Below, in pieces: positions 59,639 through 64,000 of a stretch of 64,000 nt of DNA. The stretch is from Bacteroidota bacterium (GTDB lineage: Bacteria > Bacteroidota > Ignavibacteria > Palsa-1295). A program made the position numbers and the translations under genes. Location of the stretch: assembly GCA_030706745.1 (NCBI GenBank), contig JAUZNX010000003.1:124001-188000 (forward strand), in the 5' to 3' direction. The notes beneath the pieces were generated by a model. It saw only the letters and a list, made by a program, of their open reading frames with translations. It did not search any database and had not been told where the DNA came from. How positions within the stretch are numbered: the stretch's first letter is position 1; every line of letters starts with the position of its first letter.

Positions 59639-60642
59639 CTATTTAACGATAATGCCGTGATCACTCGTTCGAAGACTACTTCCGGGGTAATCTCTTTCAT
59701 GCAGGCATGAGTATAGACCGGACAAGCGTTACTACCATGGGATGCGCAGGGCCGGCACCAGAGGTCTGCCATCTCGATGACCTCTCCCCTGCCTTTTGGG
59801 GGTGCAAATCCGAATGCCGAAACCGTCGGACCAAAAATGGTTAGTACCCGAGTTCCAACAGCAATGGCAAGATGTGCCGGTGCGCTATCATTCGAAACCA
59901 AGAGGGATGCCGCGGCGATCGCGGCTCCAGATTGGGCAAAGCTCGTTTTGCCCGTTAGGTCCAACACATTCGACTCACCGGCCAGTGCACTAATGTCATC
60001 CGCGGCATTTCGTGAATCGGCGCCACCAATAATTATGATACCTATCTTGGCGGATGAAAGTGCTTGCGCAAGCGAAGCAAAACTTGATGCACCCCATTGT
60101 TTGGTGGCCCACACGCTTCCTGGCGCAAGTGCAACGCAGCGATCGAAGCGGGTAGCGAACTGGGAAGCTTCGGGAAATACGCCACAATCCAGACGAGGTA
60201 GGCTACTATGTTCCACATTTGCGAAAAGAGTAGTGAGCGGAAGAATGGCTCGTTCATATCGATTCGACCACCCGGCGTCGGCAACCGTATGCGTGAGTCC
60301 GGCGCTGCGCATTGGTACAAATCCGAGCTTTCGTATGGCGTCCACCCGTGAGACTAATAGTTGGCTTCTGCGAGATCCATGTAGGGCAATGATGGTATCA
60401 AAACCCATTATGTTCAACTCAGCTGCTTTCTTCAACACTCCGGACCGGCCAGAATCTGCGCCATACTTGTCGAAAATGATAACATCATCGACATCGGGGC
60501 ATACTTTGACAATCGCCGCTGCTTCGGGTCGGACGAGATATGCTATGAACGCATCGGATTGGATGCGCTTAAGCTCACGCGCTAAGCCGAGAGAGACAAT
60601 GACGTCGCCAACAAATGCCGTCTCGATAATTAATGCACGCAT
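59635..60642 (-). CDS. Family 9 glycosyltransferase (heptosyltransferase-like)
   Basis: The 335-residue protein starts MRALIIETAFVGDVIVSLGL, the usual family 9 opening. It shows VRPEAAAIVKVCPDVDDVI, LAPGSVWATKQWG, IIIIGGADSRNAADDI, LVSNDSAPAHLAIAVGTRVLTIFGPT (in parts: SNDSAPAHLA, TIFGPT) and CRPC...CM near the end. It moves a sugar, typically heptose, onto lipid A-core. TGA-AC-ATG separates it from the acyltransferase upstream. The ATG at 60642 is chosen by alignment. Confidence 0.9.
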   Translation of the reverse strand: MRALIIETAFVGDVIVSLGLARELKRIQSDAFIAYLVRPEAAAIVKVCPDVDDVIIFDKYGADSGRSGVLKKAAELNIMGFDTIIALHGSRRSQLLVSRVDAIRKLGFVPMRSAGLTHTVADAGWSNRYERAILPLTTLFANVEHSSLPRLDCGVFPEASQFATRFDRCVALAPGSVWATKQWGASSFASLAQALSSAKIGIIIIGGADSRNAADDISALAGESNVLDLTGKTSFAQSGAAIAAASLLVSNDSAPAHLAIAVGTRVLTIFGPTVSAFGFAPPKGRGEVIEMADLWCRPCASHGSNACPVYTHACMKEITPEVVFERVITALSLNS

Positions 60643-60644
60643 GT

Positions 60645-61475
60645 TCAATCCGACTTTGCATGCTTCCATCGTCGGTGCTGCCACAGCCAGAGTTCTGGCT
60701 TCTGACGAATCGCCTGCTCAAGCAATGTTGTGTGTCGAGCGGTAAGAGTCAGGATGTTCTCCTTCGTGGCACCGACGAGATCGGAAGATTCAACGAGGTG
60801 AAACAGGCACTCATAGCCGCGCCGAGTTCTGCGAACAGGTTGAAGAAACAGAATTGGCGCACCGGATCGCAACGCGAGGCGAGCCGTGCCTTCAAATGTA
60901 GGGACGTCACGTCCGAAAAAAGTGACGCGCATATCATTCGCCCCGGCTGTTTGATCGCCCAGAATTGCCAGGAACGCCCCACCTTGAAGCGCTTTGAAAA
61001 TAGCGCGAACATCGCCAGCATTCAGCATCTTGTTGCCAAAGCGAGTTCGCATTCGCCCAAGAAATCGCTCAATAAACGATGAGCGCTGATTCTTGATGAT
61101 TACGCTCAAATGGCGCTGAACCCGCAATCCACAGCCGATAGCAAGCCATTCCCAATTCCCGATGTGGCCTGATAAAAGAATTGCGCCTTTCGAACTCGAA
61201 AGTATCGGATTGATGCGATCAAGGTTACTGATTGTCAGTCCCGAGCGAAGGGCCTTCGCGCGTGCAAATCGAAGGTAGAGCATTTCCGCGAAGACAATCC
61301 CTAAGTTCGAAAAGCTTCGTCGAGCGATCGAACGAAGCTTCGAGGATTGCATCGTCGGAAAAGCTCGATGCAGGTTATCCAATGTTACATCGCGGCGCAG
61401 TCCTAGGAAATAGGCTAGTTGACCGAGAAGGGAGCCCAAAAGACGAAGTAACAGGAGCACAGCCCCAGACATCAC
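60645..61475 (-). CDS. Lipid A biosynthesis acyltransferase (LpxL/HtrB family)
   Basis: The 276-residue protein has an N-terminal membrane span, LDNLHRAFP, the catalytic H-x4-E motif in SGHIGNWEW, FGNKMLNAGDVRAIF, a late LFLQPVRR and PELWLWQHRRWK, all typical of LpxL. It adds a secondary acyl chain to lipid A or a lipid A-like acceptor at the inner membrane. Start GTG at 61475 or ATG at 61472; it abuts the stop codon of the GWxTD gene. Confidence 0.92.
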   Translation of the reverse strand: MMSGAVLLLLRLLGSLLGQLAYFLGLRRDVTLDNLHRAFPTMQSSKLRSIARRSFSNLGIVFAEMLYLRFARAKALRSGLTISNLDRINPILSSSKGAILLSGHIGNWEWLAIGCGLRVQRHLSVIIKNQRSSFIERFLGRMRTRFGNKMLNAGDVRAIFKALQGGAFLAILGDQTAGANDMRVTFFGRDVPTFEGTARLALRSGAPILFLQPVRRTRRGYECLFHLVESSDLVGATKENILTLTARHTTLLEQAIRQKPELWLWQHRRWKHAKSD

Positions 61476-62921
61476 TCAGTGAGTAAGGCGGTACGCCTCA
61501 CGATTATACCAGTCTGGCTCGTAATTCTCGCCAACTACCGTAGAATGGACAAGAACGAAATTGCCTCCTCCTTGGCGGTCCACGAAAACGAACATGGGTC
61601 GCGTGCTGCCGGCAGTAAGTCGCATATTGGGAGTGGGGTCGTATTCCCAGACGATGTATGGCTTCGATTCTGTTCCCACCATATGGGTATCATCGAGGGC
61701 CGATGGCAAGCCATAGATGATGAACACCCGACCTCGTCCGCTCTTCCATCCCGCCGTCTTCATGTGCGTATATAGTTTATTGGCAGAATCGACCCGCGAC
61801 ATGAAGTCGTGATATGCGCCAAGAGGCTTCACAGCGTTGTGGGCGGCATCCTGTTTACGCCAAAAATCGTAGAGGAAATGCCGTTTTGCCTCGACATCCT
61901 TCAGGCTTTTCACGTTGCTATGATCCGTTTCCGAACCCATATAGAGCGACTGCGCAATCCGCTCGTCGGCTTCTGACTCGGACAATTTTGAGAAATCGCT
62001 GGCAGCAAATAAGATGCTTTCATCAACAGCAGACTGAGATGGGGCTTCCTCCGAGAGCTTCATCTCTGACACAAAATAGAATGGCTTTTCAATTTCCGCC
62101 ACGACGGCATCTTCATGTCGGATGCGGATGCGAAGCTTATAGGAATCTCCCGCCAGCCCATCAATATCGAGTGCACCGACGACTGGAAGAGTCTCGCCGG
62201 CAATTGATAGTTTCACCGACCCGGTAAGTACCTCCCTACCTGTGCCATCGACCACACTGGATACGACTTCCATACTTTGGGAAGGATCAATCAGCGGACG
62301 GGGCACATATACTTCCGTGTAATAGTAGAGTTTTGTGTAATTTTCACCAAACACCGCAGATGGATTCGGAGTCAATATCTCTCCTGCCTTCTCGAATGGA
62401 CTTGTCTTTCCGAGTGACTTCTTCGCGGAGGACGCCATTTCAATCCCACCGAGCGCGAAGTGAGAATTCTCACGAGACGGAAGAGAAAGCGGAATCAGAA
62501 TTGTATCATAAATTGGCTTTCCATCTTTTGCGCCTCGCTGCCAAAGAAATGCCGCGTTTGTCGTCGGTGCATATGGGATAGTAAATCCAGCGGCGCCCAA
62601 AAGCTTATTCGCGCCTAAAGAATCAACCTGCGCCTTTGTGCCAGTATGGCGCAGAGTATCGTTAATATCCTTGTTCGCAATCAATGCTCCGTTTTGCCAG
62701 ATTTCGGTGCGCGCCCGGACCAATGCTGTCCAATTGTTGCCACTTTGATGGAATGCCAGCGCACGCTCTAAGACACCATAGAAGATTTCGACTTCACAGC
62801 GGGTGCTGTCATATCTGAACGCTACCGCATCAGCTTCGACAGGCCCTTGCTGAGCGCGAGTAGCGGTGATGAGAACGGAAAGCGTCGCGAGGGCGAAAAG
62901 AATAGAGCGAGTTGAGATCAT
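61476..62921 (-). CDS. GWxTD domain-containing secreted protein
   Basis: The 481-residue protein has a signal peptide (about 1-22, ending ATRAQ). Its last 150 residues have the GWxTD domain pattern: FLYDFWRKQD, MKTAGWKSGRGRVFIIYGLPS, YIVWEYDPTPNMRL and FVFVDRQGGGNFVLVHS. This domain is known from Bacteroidota and relatives next to PorV-like and S-layer-type genes; function unknown. ATG at 62921 is used because it puts the signal peptide at the start. Abuts the LpxL-like gene. Confidence 0.85.
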   Translation of the reverse strand: MISTRSILFALATLSVLITATRAQQGPVEADAVAFRYDSTRCEVEIFYGVLERALAFHQSGNNWTALVRARTEIWQNGALIANKDINDTLRHTGTKAQVDSLGANKLLGAAGFTIPYAPTTNAAFLWQRGAKDGKPIYDTILIPLSLPSRENSHFALGGIEMASSAKKSLGKTSPFEKAGEILTPNPSAVFGENYTKLYYYTEVYVPRPLIDPSQSMEVVSSVVDGTGREVLTGSVKLSIAGETLPVVGALDIDGLAGDSYKLRIRIRHEDAVVAEIEKPFYFVSEMKLSEEAPSQSAVDESILFAASDFSKLSESEADERIAQSLYMGSETDHSNVKSLKDVEAKRHFLYDFWRKQDAAHNAVKPLGAYHDFMSRVDSANKLYTHMKTAGWKSGRGRVFIIYGLPSALDDTHMVGTESKPYIVWEYDPTPNMRLTAGSTRPMFVFVDRQGGGNFVLVHSTVVGENYEPDWYNREAYRLTH

Positions 62922-62977
62922 AATTATACAAAACGAGTCCCAATGTATCTCGCGAACAGAGAAAATGGTTTCAGCAT

Positions 62978-63008
62978 CCCGCCTATCCAAACAACAAGGA
63001 TAAGCGGG
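62978..63008 (-). terminator. Hairpin between the PorV/PorQ-like and GWxTD genes
   Basis: CCCGCCTATCC (62978-62988) pairs with GGATAAGCGGG (62998-63008), with a 9-nt loop. No clear T-run on the minus strand, so it may act as a weak terminator or as a stabiliser. Confidence 0.5.
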
Positions 63009-63018
63009 AATCGAACTC

Positions 63019-64000
63019 TTATTGGAAGGTGGCGCTAAGTGAAATCCGATGAATCGATCCGAGCGCCCTTGTCAAATTGATCGAATAATCAACGGTGCCG
63101 GAAAAGTCTTCGCTCTTGTAGTGGTATCCAGCACCCGCACCCAGACCAAGCTGATCCTGATTGAACGCATAGCCAAGCCGGAACGCCGCCATATCATTGT
63201 AGATATACTCACCACCAAGGTTGAATTGCTCCGGACCATCAGAATGCGTCGAAAAATCGAAGTCAACATTTAACTTCTGATTTTCAACATTCCCTTGAAA
63301 TATGTCCGTTGCCGCGCCAATTCGAAAGATAAGTGGCAATGCAAAATTGGCCGTTCGGAGATCCGAAGAAAGCGGAGTGCTCTTTTGATTGACTCCGCTT
63401 CCATTGTTGATCAGGACTGACAATGAATTGCCGGTGAAATTCCGATCGGACCCCAAATTCGCCAGATCCATCGAGATCCTCATGTGATAGAAGTCGGTCT
63501 GGTATAAGGAGCCGGCATCGAATGCAAATCCGTCGGCAGCCATGTCTAAGATTGCACTTCGAAGGTACTTGACGGTCGCACCATAGGAAAAGCGATCCGT
63601 CAATGCACCCGCAAGAGTAAGCGCAAAGGATAGATCGTTCGCATTGAACGTTCCGGCATTCGCGTCGTTTTGAATGGTCGAATACGCCAAGCTGCCGTAA
63701 TCGACAAGAGTCAGCGCGGCGCCAAGACGATATCGATCGCTGATCGGCATGGACATACCGATGAATTCATGGGAAATGTCAGCAAACCAGATGGTATGCG
63801 TTGCTTCAACATTGATACCTGGCAGCCGGGCGATACCCGCTGGATTCCAGTACAGCGATGAAATATCGTCCGCCAGTCCACTATAGGCACCGGCCATACC
63901 AGAAGCACGGGCTCCGACCCAGATCTTTGTGAAGACCGACCCGGAGGCCCCAACGTTTGTGAAATTCGCAGACGTCGTCCCCGTCGTGGAAGCTCCTTGC
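63019..64000 (-). CDS. PorV/PorQ family outer-membrane protein, 5' end outside window
   Basis: The gene runs off the right edge; at least 326 residues are visible. The near N-terminal WVGARASGMAGAYSGLADDISSLYWNPAGIARL (in parts: GARASGMAGAYSGLADD, YWNPAG) is the hallmark of the PorV/PorQ/UPF0164 family. The rest is barrel-like with a closing HRISLSATFQ. PorV shuttles T9SS cargo from the outer-membrane translocon to the attachment complex. Here the C-terminal barrel is intact. Start codon not visible. Confidence 0.9.
   Translation of the reverse strand, partial: QGASTTGTTSANFTNVGASGSVFTKIWVGARASGMAGAYSGLADDISSLYWNPAGIARLPGINVEATHTIWFADISHEFIGMSMPISDRYRLGAALTLVDYGSLAYSTIQNDANAGTFNANDLSFALTLAGALTDRFSYGATVKYLRSAILDMAADGFAFDAGSLYQTDFYHMRISMDLANLGSDRNFTGNSLSVLINNGSGVNQKSTPLSSDLRTANFALPLIFRIGAATDIFQGNVENQKLNVDFDFSTHSDGPEQFNLGGEYIYNDMAAFRLGYAFNQDQLGLGAGAGYHYKSEDFSGTVDYSINLTRALGSIHRISLSATFQ

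Noticed and set aside
59777-60745. 322-codon open frame antisense to the family 9 glycosyltransferase
   Set aside because: The opposite strand carries all family 9 motifs; this frame has none.

Overview
The window comes from a Gram-negative bacterium of the Bacteroidota/Chlorobiota side of the FCB group, most like the Ignavibacteria/Kapabacteria lineages; this placement is inferred. Supporting signs are three large secreted proteins with C-terminal type IX secretion (T9SS) sorting domains, a PorV/PorQ-family protein, a GWxTD protein, a transketolase split into two subunits, lipid A/core-type envelope genes, and Bacteroidota-style promoters (TTG-N19-TAnnTTTG) in front of several genes. There is no rRNA, CRISPR array, transposase or recognisable prophage.

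Layout. 0-7 kb (minus strand): two periplasmic parvulin chaperones, a split transketolase and an Hsp20. 7-12 kb: a TPR-glycosyltransferase-like protein, tRNA-Ile and tRNA-Ala, an outer-membrane protein with a long structured leader, cvpA, yqeY, an SDR and a PhzF-like isomerase. 12-21 kb: two T9SS cargo proteins, a YdeI-like protein and a two-domain OmpA protein. 21-30 kb: a phosphohexomutase, beta-carbonic anhydrase, two GT-C type membrane glycosyltransferases, lipoproteins, a pseudouridine synthase, and the CIRCE-controlled groES-groEL locus. 32-38.3 kb is an accessory stretch: an HNH protein, a lone HicB, a decayed groEL tail with its own terminator, a lipoprotein, a VapBC-like pair, a broken small gene whose intact paralogue lies at 38.06 kb, and families of short degenerate repeats. 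38-50 kb: an NAD(P)-binding protein, a DUF1569 protein, two full MFS transporters and the fossil C-terminus of a third around a 1413-residue fibre-like adhesin, a second GT-C enzyme, rimP and tRNA-Cys. 50-58 kb: a DNA-binding-like protein, an SDR, an ABC exporter pair and a third T9SS cargo. 58-64 kb (minus strand): a compact envelope operon (PorV/PorQ, GWxTD, LpxL-like acyltransferase, family 9 glycosyltransferase, two tiny proteins, PduO adenosyltransferase).

How the genes work together. Most of the window concerns the envelope and surface: periplasmic folding, outer-membrane barrels, T9SS export and cargo, and surface glycan or lipid synthesis. Housekeeping genes are scattered between.

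Most novel signals. (1) A promoter plus ~90-nt leader plus mini-ORF start occurs twice (46324-46454 and 58326-58494): once before an MFS gene and once free-standing with a 19-codon aromatic-rich ORF. (2) A 34-nt two-block motif occurs twice (10209-10242 and 58008-58041) with ECF-sigma-like spacing, each time before an envelope or secreted-protein gene. (3) Between the first copy and the outer-membrane protein gene lies a 12-bp intrinsic-terminator hairpin that almost touches the ribosome-binding site, which suggests attenuation or a terminated small RNA.
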